From Candidatus Hydrogenedentota bacterium (GTDB taxonomy: Bacteria > Hydrogenedentota > Hydrogenedentia > Hydrogenedentales > SLHB01): a stretch of 7,180 nt of DNA. Location: the NCBI GenBank assembly GCA_022706165.1, contig JAKJDA010000149.1, positions 1 through 7,180 of the forward strand. The letters run 5' to 3'. Shown here piece by piece: positions 1-6,296 of the stretch (positions are counted from its first letter, which is position 1; each line of letters starts with the position of its first letter). The notes beneath the pieces were generated by a model that saw only the letters and a program-made list of their open reading frames with translations, did no database searches and was not told where the DNA came from. A program made the position numbers and the translations under genes.

Positions 1-3000
1 CGATCGTCCGTTGTCACGACAAGTTCGATGTTCTCGCCGATGATTCTACGGAGCATGCGATCCATGTTCCGAACCACGTCGTTCAGATCGAAAATCCTGG
101 GCTGCAGCACCTGACGGCGGCTAAAGGCGAGCAACTGCTTCGTTAACGCCGCCGCGCGCATGGAAGCGGCCTTGATTTCCTCCAGATAGGCGTGGGTGGT
201 CTCGGTAAGGGATATATCGGCAAGAAGCAAGTCGGTGCAGCCGAGGATCGCGGTGAGCAGGTTGTTGAAATCATGCGCCACTCCCCCCGCCAAACGGCCA
301 ATCGCCTCCATCTTGTGCGACTGGCGGAGTTGATCCTCCAGGGCTTTGCGTTCCTCCTCGGCGACCTTGAGCCCCGTGATGTCGCGCTGCGCGCCCCACA
401 TCTGCGTCAGCAGCCCCTCCTTGGTGATGCCCACGACATTGTTGAGGAAAAAACGCCGGCAACCGTGGCGATCCGTATCCTGAATTTCCACGTCGGACTG
501 GCGAAAACCGCTTTGGACCAGCATGCGCAACCGTTCCGGATCGTGCAGCCACCAGCCAAACGAACCGCTTCGCAGCCGTAGCCCCACCATCTCGAATGCC
601 CGTTCAAACCCGTACATCCGCGCGAACGCGTCGTTGCATTCCGCCACGTAACAGTGCCGGTAAAGATGGCGGATTTGCTGTTCCTCATCGAGGTCTAACG
701 GCAGCGGACGGTCCAGTTCACACCGCCAAATGCCTTCGGTCGTTCGCGTGATGAACGCCCGATACCGCTGCTCGCTCGCGCGCAACGCCTCTTCGGCGCG
801 GCGCCGCTCGAACATCTCGGTCGCCAACGAGACGAAATCGGCGATCGATCCCACGAAATACTGTTCGTCCAAAGCCCAGGGACGCGGGCCGCCGCAGTGC
901 TCGGCGCTGATAAGTCCAATCATTTCCCCATGCACGCGAACCGCCGCATGCACGAGCGCGCCAATGCCATGGGGCTGGATGTATGCGGCGAGCATCTCGC
1001 CGACCATCGCATCCGCGGCGGCGTCCTGGGAGGTCACCGTCCTGTCTTCGGCGAGACGGTCGAAGTAGCGCGGGTAATCGGATCGGGACAAGACCAGCCC
1101 CTCGGAATAGCGACGAAGCCGACGATCAAAGAGCGCGGCGCACTCCAGTCGGGAACCGTCCTCGGCAAGAAGCCATGCCCCGGCCCGATCGCACTCGAGC
1201 GTCTGGGCGATTAGCTCCACCACCTCGCGGAACGTTGCCGCGAGATCGCTTTCTTCGAGCACTTGACTGCGGGTTAGATCGACCAGCACCCGGCTCTGCC
1301 GGTTCGATCGGCGCTGAATTTCAAGGCGTCGCGCCATTTCGCCAAGACGAGCCTCGTACTCGGTCCGCAACTGTTCATTGGGATCCGGCATGATGACGAT
1401 GGACAGCGTAGCAGGCGCTTCGGATTCCAGAAGATCCCGGTTGATGGCCAGCGCCTCAAACGCATACGTTCCGACGGGCAAGTCCTCGAAACGCACTTCC
1501 GTCTCCCACGTATCCCGCCACGTCGCGTCGTATCCCAGGAGCCGATAGCTGTACAGCATGTGGCGCGTCGAGAGCGACAGCGCCGCAAAACGCACCTTGA
1601 CTTCGTGCGCTTGCGTCAATGTCAGCGAGAGAGTCTTGGGGGGAGGATGCATCGCCTCGTTGGCGTCTGTGTCCGCACGGATAACGACCTGCGGACGCAA
1701 TTGGGGGCCGGGACGGTAGATTGCGATGCCGCGATACGTTCCGATCGCCATCGCGCCGTCTTCCAAAGGAATCAATCCCGCGATGCTGTTGCTGGGCAGA
1801 CCATCGTCGGTGGTAAGCCATTGAAAATGCTTGCCGTCCGTGATGTAGATGCCGCCGCGAAGCGTGCCAAACCAGCTCAGCCCCAGCGTGTCCCTGGCGG
1901 AACACTGATGGAAGAGGCTGCTCAACCCCTCGCGGGGGCCATAGTTCCGGAAGCGCTGGCCATCGTATACACTCAGACCTCCCTGCGTGCCTATCCAAAG
2001 CCGATGCTCCGAGTCTTCGAGCAGGGACTGGACGCTGTCATTGGGAAGTCCGTCGTCGCTTCTGTACGTGCGCATGGCGCCATGTTCGAGACACCCCAAC
2101 CCCCTCGCGTCATACCCGCCAAACCAAAACCGCTTCTGGGCATCCTCCAGCATTCGGAAGATCACGTTATGGGGCGTCTCGATAGCCTCAAAGACATCGC
2201 CATTCAGACACAGCAACGATCCGGGATCTCTCGTGCCCGCCCAGATGGAACCATCAGGCGCTTCATATAACGACACGATAGAATCGTTGCCAATGCCATG
2301 GGGAGCCTTGAAATGGCGGAGCGGCACGCCCCACACATCGTCGGACGAGGGGAACAGAAAGATGCCGTCCACCCGCGTTCCCACCCAGAAGCGCCCCTGC
2401 GAGTCTTCCAGCAAGGCGTTGATTCTACTGGGAAACGAGCGAGACCGGATAAGATCGTTGTGCAGGCAGCAAAGCGTTTCATCGTTTCCAAACCACAAAC
2501 GCTCCTTCCTGTCGCGAATAATCGTCTCCAAGACGGGCGTGTCCGTCAACAGGGTGATGCGATGCGGATCAAAACAGCTCATGCCAGAGAGGATATGGGC
2601 CACCCATATCTGCTCTTCGTAGTCCTCGAAAAAACAACTGGCGCGGTTGTCCAGCAAGCCGTCGCTCACCGAATAGGACACGATGGAGGCTCCATCGTAT
2701 CGCGCCACGCCGTTTCCCCACGTGGCGAACCACAGGCAGGCGCGGCGATCCGAAAAGACGCACCGCAAGCGGTTGCTGGGAAGCCCCTGCTCCGTCGTGA
2801 TCGAAGATATCCGGTCTCCATCCAAACACAACGCGCCGCGTCCGTCCGTGGCCAGCCAAACCCGGTCTTTGTAATCCAGGGTGATATGCCAGACGGGGAC
2901 GTGCGGGATATCATGTGTCGTGGGGCGAGCCATCAGGCTATCGGACTCGAAACGCGAGACGCCGCCCATGCAACCCACCCAAACAAAGCCGGCGCGATCG

Positions 3001-3488
3001 GGGCACAGGGACAGCACATGCGGGTGAACTAGGCCGTTGTCGCATGCGATGTTTTGGAACTGGCTCCCATCGAAGCGCGAAATTCCGGCATGGGTGCCAA
3101 TCCAGAGCCGTCTGGACGCATCGAATGCCAGGCAGGTGACGTTATTGTCGATAAGACCGTGGTCCTGGCCGTAAGACGCCGTCACCACGCCGTCTTTCAG
3201 GCATGCAATCCCTCCCTCCAATATCCCAAGCCACAACCGGCCCTCCCCGTCAAACAACAAATGGGAAATGTTGTTGCCGGGCAACCCGTCGTGCATCGTA
3301 AACGTGATGAATCGCGTGCCATCAAACCGGACCAATCCGGCCGCCGTCGCTATCCACAAATAGCCATCCCGGTCCTGGGCCAATGCCCCCGCCATGAGCC
3401 CGCTGGTCACGTCGAAGGTGCGCCACATGCCCGGGCGCGGAAGCGCCACGCGACTTTCCACGTGCGGGAGATGCGCGTCGGCGCTCAT
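1..3488 (-). CDS. Two-component-propeller sensor histidine kinase with Y_Y_Y, GAF and PAS domains, 3' end cut by window edge
   Basis: The minus strand translates without a stop for 1162 codons. Residues 22-593 hold 14 Reg_prop blades with the D-x-x-G-x-L/V-W-I/V-G-T signature (LW or VW at about 45, 86, 129, 170, 211, 253, 295, 332), joined by DGLP-N linkers, enough for two seven-bladed propellers. A Y_Y_Y domain follows (about 598-700), then a short charged coiled coil (704-735), GAF (about 740-892), PAS (about 905-1040, ending WGAQRDITGLK) and HisKA with the H-box GGVAHDFNNLL, phosphoacceptor His1072. The ATP-binding N and G boxes and any receiver domain would lie beyond position 1. By family knowledge it should autophosphorylate His1072 in response to a ligand. 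Propeller kinases normally have a signal peptide and a membrane helix after Y_Y_Y; neither is visible, so I infer a cytoplasmic protein. The start is the first ATG after an in-frame TAA at 3519-3521; no Shine-Dalgarno precedes it. Ligand and partner regulator are unknown. Confidence 0.93.
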   Translation of the reverse strand, partial: MSADAHLPHVESRVALPRPGMWRTFDVTSGLMAGALAQDRDGYLWIATAAGLVRFDGTRFITFTMHDGLPGNNISHLLFDGEGRLWLGILEGGIACLKDGVVTASYGQDHGLIDNNVTCLAFDASRRLWIGTHAGISRFDGSQFQNIACDNGLVHPHVLSLCPDRAGFVWVGCMGGVSRFESDSLMARPTTHDIPHVPVWHITLDYKDRVWLATDGRGALCLDGDRISSITTEQGLPSNRLRCVFSDRRACLWFATWGNGVARYDGASIVSYSVSDGLLDNRASCFFEDYEEQIWVAHILSGMSCFDPHRITLLTDTPVLETIIRDRKERLWFGNDETLCCLHNDLIRSRSFPSRINALLEDSQGRFWVGTRVDGIFLFPSSDDVWGVPLRHFKAPHGIGNDSIVSLYEAPDGSIWAGTRDPGSLLCLNGDVFEAIETPHNVIFRMLEDAQKRFWFGGYDARGLGCLEHGAMRTYRSDDGLPNDSVQSLLEDSEHRLWIGTQGGLSVYDGQRFRNYGPREGLSSLFHQCSARDTLGLSWFGTLRGGIYITDGKHFQWLTTDDGLPSNSIAGLIPLEDGAMAIGTYRGIAIYRPGPQLRPQVVIRADTDANEAMHPPPKTLSLTLTQAHEVKVRFAALSLSTRHMLYSYRLLGYDATWRDTWETEVRFEDLPVGTYAFEALAINRDLLESEAPATLSIVIMPDPNEQLRTEYEARLGEMARRLEIQRRSNRQSRVLVDLTRSQVLEESDLAATFREVVELIAQTLECDRAGAWLLAEDGSRLECAALFDRRLRRYSEGLVLSRSDYPRYFDRLAEDRTVTSQDAAADAMVGEMLAAYIQPHGIGALVHAAVRVHGEMIGLISAEHCGGPRPWALDEQYFVGSIADFVSLATEMFERRRAEEALRASEQRYRAFITRTTEGIWRCELDRPLPLDLDEEQQIRHLYRHCYVAECNDAFARMYGFERAFEMVGLRLRSGSFGWWLHDPERLRMLVQSGFRQSDVEIQDTDRHGCRRFFLNNVVGITKEGLLTQMWGAQRDITGLKVAEEERKALEDQLRQSHKMEAIGRLAGGVAHDFNNLLTAILGCTDLLLADISLTETTHAYLEEIKAASMRAAALTKQLLAFSRRQVLQPRIFDLNDVVRNMDRMLRRIIGENIELVVTTDD

Positions 3489-3640
3489 GCCGGCAGCCCA
3501 GCATGACGCGTCCGAAAATTAACCAGAAAAAAAACCGCCCTCCGCAAAACACGGCGCCATGTGCAAGTAACACGACGGCCACGGCGCTTCTCGGATTCGG
3601 CAAGCATGGGTCGCTCTCCATATAGGCCAATTCTATCTGG

Positions 3641-3649
3641 ATTTTAGCA
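3641..3649 (-). promoter_or_regulatory. Candidate extended -10 promoter for the sensor kinase
   Basis: Read on the minus strand this is TGC-TAAAAT: a hexamer matching TATAAT at five of six positions, preceded by the TG of an extended -10 element. No good -35 box sits 16-18 bases upstream, which extended -10 promoters can tolerate. Initiation would fall near 3634 and give a leader of roughly 145 bases. A second hexamer, TAGAAT, lies slightly downstream and is an alternative. Predicted by eye only. Confidence 0.4.
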
Positions 3650-3688
3650 CATCGAAAGGCGAAAGCGTAGCGGTTGTTCCATGGGACT

Positions 3689-3716
3689 TTGTGCGAGCGG
3701 CGACCTGTGATATGCT
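3689..3716 (+). promoter_or_regulatory. Candidate sigma-70-like promoter for the ankyrin gene
   Basis: TTGTGC (3689-3694, three of six to consensus) and TATGCT (3711-3716, four of six) are separated by 16 bases. TG at 3708-3709 creates an extended -10 (TGATATGCT). Initiation would be near 3723, leaving a leader of about 135 bases before the start codon. It fits the orientation of the ankyrin and permease genes, but the match is moderate and AT-rich stretches are rare here, so chance cannot be excluded. Confidence 0.4.
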
Positions 3717-3795
3717 GATGATAAAACTAGGCTTGGCGCAAGTTGCCGCTCCTGCTCCGAGCCGCGCGATGGGACGTGACGGGTATTTGCGGCAA

Positions 3796-3813
3796 GGGAG
3801 TGGGGGGCGGGGG
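3796..3813 (+). other. G-rich tract in the ankyrin-gene leader
   Basis: Three guanine runs of 3, 6 and 5 bases (3796-3798, 3802-3807, 3809-3813) are separated only by AGT and C. The tract lies between the predicted promoter and the start codon, so it would be in the transcript. It does not strictly meet the four-run three-layer quadruplex rule, but a two-layer or bulged quadruplex is possible. Confidence 0.4.
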
Positions 3814-3849
3814 TGTCAAGAATAAAGCGCCTTTTCGAAGGCAACGCAC

Positions 3850-3855
3850 AGGGGG
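3850..3855 (+). promoter_or_regulatory. Ribosome binding site of the ankyrin gene
   Basis: AGGGGG ends four bases before the ATG at 3860 and only one base before the ATG at 3857. The spacing therefore favours the second ATG of the tandem ATGATG, and it rules against the longer TTG-started reading from 3743, which has no such site. Confidence 0.6.
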
Positions 3856-3859
3856 AATG

Positions 3860-4726
3860 ATGCAGCCCGAGAGGACAATTCCACCAAGTTTCGGACGTGA
3901 TGCCGCCTTGCAACCGAGACCGCAAGAATGTGCGAAGCCGCGAGTTCGCCGGCGCGTCGTGGCAATGTGCTTGGCCATTCTTGCCGGCTGTGCGCCTCCG
4001 GTCGGGGAGAAGCGCGACGAATTCGGCTTCAACGAAGTGCAGCGCGCCGCCCTTTCGCGAGACTTTGCCGCGCTCCAGGCGCTGGTGCAGGCAGGGGCCG
4101 ATCTCAATGCATCCGACCCGGACCGGGTGACGGCCTTGCATCGCGCCGCGCGCGACGGCGATGTCGAAGTGGCAACATTTCTGCTGAGCTACGGGGCCCG
4201 GCCCGACCTTGTGACTTCGACGGGATGGACGGCGCTGCACCTCGCCGCGCGGGCATGCAAGCCGAAGGTGGCCGAACTGCTGCTCCAATACAAGGCCGAT
4301 CCGTTGCTTCCATTGCCCGACGGACGCATCGCCCTGCATCTGGCCTGCGCGAAAAACGACTATCCCACCGTGGAAGCGTTGTTGGCCGATTGGGTGTACA
4401 AAGACCGGACCACCCCAGACAACGGGGTCGGTAAAAAGGATTCACATGGCGACATGCCGTTGCATCTTGCCCTTGGGCAACGGGACCACCGTATCGCGGC
4501 ATTGCTCGTCGCCAAGGGAGCGGATGTGAATGCGCCCAATGGCGACGGGATTGTTCCCATGGTGACCGCCTGTGAAGCAGGCAGCGACTATCTGGCGGCG
4601 CTCCTGTTCACCAACGGAGGCGATCCCAATGCCGTTTCCCCCAAAGGCATGACGGCGCTGCAAGCCGCAAAAAACAGCGGAAACGTCGCGCTTGTGCAGT
4701 TGCTTTGCCAATGGGGGGCGCGTTGA
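3860..4726 (+). CDS. Ankyrin-repeat lipoprotein
   Basis: This 288-residue protein carries about seven ankyrin repeats from residue 58 to its end, recognisable by TALHRAARDGD, TALHLAARA, IALHLACAKND, PLHLALGQRDH and TALQAAKNSGN at the helix starts and by GADLN, GADVN and GGDPN at the loops. Near residues 34-44 a basic stretch (RVRRR) precedes a short hydrophobic segment ending in the lipobox LAGC, so Cys44 is the predicted lipidation site and the repeats should lie in the periplasm or on the outer surface. The n-region of over 30 residues is unusually long for a lipoprotein. Repeat four (about 153-193) carries an extra loop of roughly eight residues containing DRTTPDNGVGKK. Ankyrin arrays bind other proteins, so this is most likely a binding or scaffold protein; the partner is unknown. 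The start is chosen by the spacing of AGGGGG; the ATG at 3857 is equally in frame. It may be co-transcribed with the permease downstream. Confidence 0.9.
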   Translation: MQPERTIPPSFGRDAALQPRPQECAKPRVRRRVVAMCLAILAGCAPPVGEKRDEFGFNEVQRAALSRDFAALQALVQAGADLNASDPDRVTALHRAARDGDVEVATFLLSYGARPDLVTSTGWTALHLAARACKPKVAELLLQYKADPLLPLPDGRIALHLACAKNDYPTVEALLADWVYKDRTTPDNGVGKKDSHGDMPLHLALGQRDHRIAALLVAKGADVNAPNGDGIVPMVTACEAGSDYLAALLFTNGGDPNAVSPKGMTALQAAKNSGNVALVQLLCQWGAR

Positions 4727-4744
4727 CACGAAGCCGAACGCGCG

Positions 4745-4772
4745 GTCTCGGGCGACATGCGGGGCCTGAGAC
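4745..4772 (+). other. Strong hairpin in the ankyrin-permease spacer
   Basis: Positions 4745-4753 (GTCTCGGGC) pair with 4764-4772 (GCCTGAGAC), giving nine base pairs with one G-U and a ten-base loop. It begins 18 bases after the ankyrin stop codon. No T-run follows, so it is not a classical intrinsic terminator; an mRNA-stabilising or processing element is possible. GCGAC at 4752-4756 could instead pair with GTCGC at 4773-4777, which excludes the inner part of the main stem. Confidence 0.5.
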
Positions 4773-4798
4773 GTCGCATAACGCCATGGCACGCAGCG

Positions 4799-4820
4799 GT
4801 GATCCGCGAGAGAGGATCGC
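4799..4820 (+). other. Second hairpin in the permease leader
   Basis: GTGATCC (4799-4805) pairs with GGATCGC (4814-4820), seven base pairs including one G-U, around the loop GCGAGAGA. It ends 18 bases before the permease Shine-Dalgarno and leaves that site free. I do not recognise a purine riboswitch core here. Confidence 0.4.
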
Positions 4821-4838
4821 GTCCCGCCGAACGCCGTC

Positions 4839-4845
4839 AGGGAGA
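4839..4845 (+). promoter_or_regulatory. Ribosome binding site of the permease gene
   Basis: AGGGAGA lies eight bases before the ATG at 4854, close to ideal spacing, and fixes the permease start. Confidence 0.7.
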
Positions 4846-4853
4846 TATCCATA

Positions 4854-6242
4854 ATGCATGCGCCCAAACGTTTCCGAACGCGGCTTGACGCATTTTTCGG
4901 CATTCGAGCCTCGGGATCCACCGTGCGCCGGGAGATCGGTGGCGGACTGACGACCTTCGCGACGATGAGTTACATCGTTTTCGTGCAGCCGACGGTCTTG
5001 AGCACGACGGGGATGGATTTCGGAAGCGTTCTCATCGCGACGTGTTTGGCCTCGGCGATCGCGTGCGTCATGATGGGCCTATTGGCGCGCTACCCCTTTG
5101 CCCTTGCCCCGGGCATGGGTGAAAACTTCCTGTTCGCCTTCGTCCTCTGCTCGACCTTCGCCGGGGGGATGGGCTTCTCGTGGCAAGCCGGGCTGATGAT
5201 CGTGCTGATCGCTGCCGTCCTGTTCATGCTCCTCTCCATTTTCCGCACGCGTGAAAAAATTCTCCAGATCATTCCCGACTGCCTCAAAAACGCTATCGGC
5301 CCGGCCATTGGGTTATTCATTGCGTTCGTCGGACTGCAGTGGGGCGGCATCGTCGTGTCAAGTCCCGCCACCATGGTCAAGCTCGGGAGCTTCCACACCG
5401 CGCCCGCGCTACTCACCGTCTTCGGCGTATTCCTCATCGCCGTGATGACGGCGCGACGCATACCCGGCGGCATCCTGATCGCCATTTTGGCGACCGGCCT
5501 CCTGGGCGCGCTCACGAAGACGATTCCAATTCCCCAGGAGTCGTATCGTGTTTCATTCTCGACATTTTTCCAATTGGACGCCTCGGAGTTGATTGAAAAG
5601 TGGGACAAGGCCCTTGTCGCCATTGCTTTGTTCTTTTTTCTGGCCTTGTTTGATTCCATCGGAACTTTTGTGGGGCTTGGAAAACAGGCGGGATTCATCA
5701 AGCAAGACGAACAGTTGCCCCGCGCCGGGCAGGCCTTCTTTGCCGATGCGACAGCGAGCTTTTTCGGAGCGCTCTTTGGAACTTCCACGCTGACGACCTA
5801 CATCGAAAGCGCAACAGGCATCGCAGCCGGCGCCCGCACCGGTCTCGCCGCCTTGGTGACAGGAGCGTGTTTCCTGGTTGCTATTCCTTTTGCGCCCCTT
5901 ATTCACATTGCAGGGCAGGATATCGGCCCTGCGTTCTACGGGGTTTCCGCCGCGAGTCCGCACGTGGCCATGTATCCCGCCGTGGCGCCCGCGCTCATCT
6001 TTGTCGGATTTATGATGATGGCCCCGCTGCGGCGCGTGCTATGGGAGGACGTCACCGAAAGCCTCCCCGCTTTTCTTACGATAGCCTTGATGGTCTTCGG
6101 ATACGGCATCACCGAAGGCATCGCATGCGGATGCATCGCCGTTGCCGTTCTGAAACCCGCCGCCGGGCGCGCCCGAGAAATCCATCCCGCCTTTTATTTC
6201 GTGGCGTTGACGTTGCTCGTGCGCTACGCATTCCTGATGTAA
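4854..6242 (+). CDS. NCS2-family (AzgA-like) purine permease
   Basis: A complete 462-residue, highly hydrophobic protein of the nucleobase/cation symporter-2 superfamily, AzgA branch, whose known members import hypoxanthine, guanine or adenine with protons across the inner membrane. Diagnostic stretches in order are GGGLTTFATMSYIVFVQP (29-46), the first helix; ALAPGMGENF (83-92); FFFLALFDSIGTFVGLGKQAG (260-280), with Asp267 at the usual substrate-site helix; and FGTSTLTTYIESATGIAAGARTG (308-330), with Glu318. About 12-14 membrane segments are expected. The length is slightly above the usual 430-450. The loop after PGMG reads ENFLF where common AzgA proteins have LNAFF, so the exact substrate may differ. 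The ATG is supported by AGGGAGA at good spacing. The gene follows the ankyrin gene after 127 bases with no convincing promoter between, so co-transcription is possible. Family assignment is secure; the substrate is inferred. Confidence 0.95.
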   Translation: MHAPKRFRTRLDAFFGIRASGSTVRREIGGGLTTFATMSYIVFVQPTVLSTTGMDFGSVLIATCLASAIACVMMGLLARYPFALAPGMGENFLFAFVLCSTFAGGMGFSWQAGLMIVLIAAVLFMLLSIFRTREKILQIIPDCLKNAIGPAIGLFIAFVGLQWGGIVVSSPATMVKLGSFHTAPALLTVFGVFLIAVMTARRIPGGILIAILATGLLGALTKTIPIPQESYRVSFSTFFQLDASELIEKWDKALVAIALFFFLALFDSIGTFVGLGKQAGFIKQDEQLPRAGQAFFADATASFFGALFGTSTLTTYIESATGIAAGARTGLAALVTGACFLVAIPFAPLIHIAGQDIGPAFYGVSAASPHVAMYPAVAPALIFVGFMMMAPLRRVLWEDVTESLPAFLTIALMVFGYGITEGIACGCIAVAVLKPAAGRAREIHPAFYFVALTLLVRYAFLM

Positions 6243-6243
6243 C

Positions 6244-6272
6244 AAAAACGCCCGGCATGTCGCCAGGCGTTT
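6244..6272 (-). terminator. Intrinsic terminator between convergent genes
   Basis: AAACGCC (6246-6252) and GGCGTTT (6266-6272) form a perfect seven-base-pair stem, with an inner GGC/GCC pairing (6254-6256 with 6262-6264). Read on the minus strand the stem ends in TTTTTG, the U-tract of an intrinsic terminator for the hydrolase gene that stops at 6297. On the plus strand the hairpin directly follows the permease stop but is followed by GAAAAAC rather than T residues, so termination of the permease transcript is less certain. Confidence 0.65.
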
Positions 6273-6296
6273 GAAAAACAGCCGGACTACGTCGCC

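Larger units (their letters stand above)
3489..3859. other. Divergent intergenic region between kinase and ankyrin genes
   Basis: This stretch of about 370 bases holds no gene I can support. It is less GC-rich than the flanking genes around 3640-3730, where the two candidate promoters lie back to back about 65 bases apart. It also contains an A8 run on the plus strand (3527-3534) and G-rich tracts (3796-3813). A TTG-started extension of the ankyrin frame back to 3743 is open, but its Gly/Arg-rich peptide looks non-coding and no ribosome binding site precedes that TTG. Confidence 0.6.

Noticed and set aside
1456..1998. Minus-strand 180-residue frame within the kinase
   Set aside because: It overlaps the propeller and Y_Y_Y coding sequence in another frame and has no motif of its own.
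960..2304. A 15-base identical string (gccaatgccatgggg) near 960-974 and 2290-2304
   Set aside because: Both copies encode Pro-His-Gly-Ile-Gly in unrelated domains of the same gene, with no further flanking identity; judged coincidental.
1560..3032. Long plus-strand reading frames opposite the kinase (1560-2270, 1987-2622, 2298-3032)
   Set aside because: They are antisense to a continuous minus-strand frame with clear repeat and domain motifs; their translations show no recognisable domain. Long antisense frames are expected in GC-rich genes.
3743..3856. TTG start giving a 327-residue ankyrin protein
   Set aside because: There is no Shine-Dalgarno before the TTG, and the extra 39 residues are Gly/Arg-rich and look like translated leader. 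AGGGGG sits directly before the later ATGs.
3644..4339. Minus-strand 231-residue frame across the ankyrin gene
   Set aside because: It is antisense to the ankyrin repeats and shows no family features; there is no ribosome binding site.
4723..4728. Perfect TTGACA -35 box overlapping the ankyrin stop codon
   Set aside because: No hexamer resembling TATAAT lies 15-19 bases downstream, so it is probably chance.
4727..4853. Purine riboswitch before the permease
   Set aside because: I see no three-way junction core or conserved purine-aptamer sequence; only simple hairpins are present.
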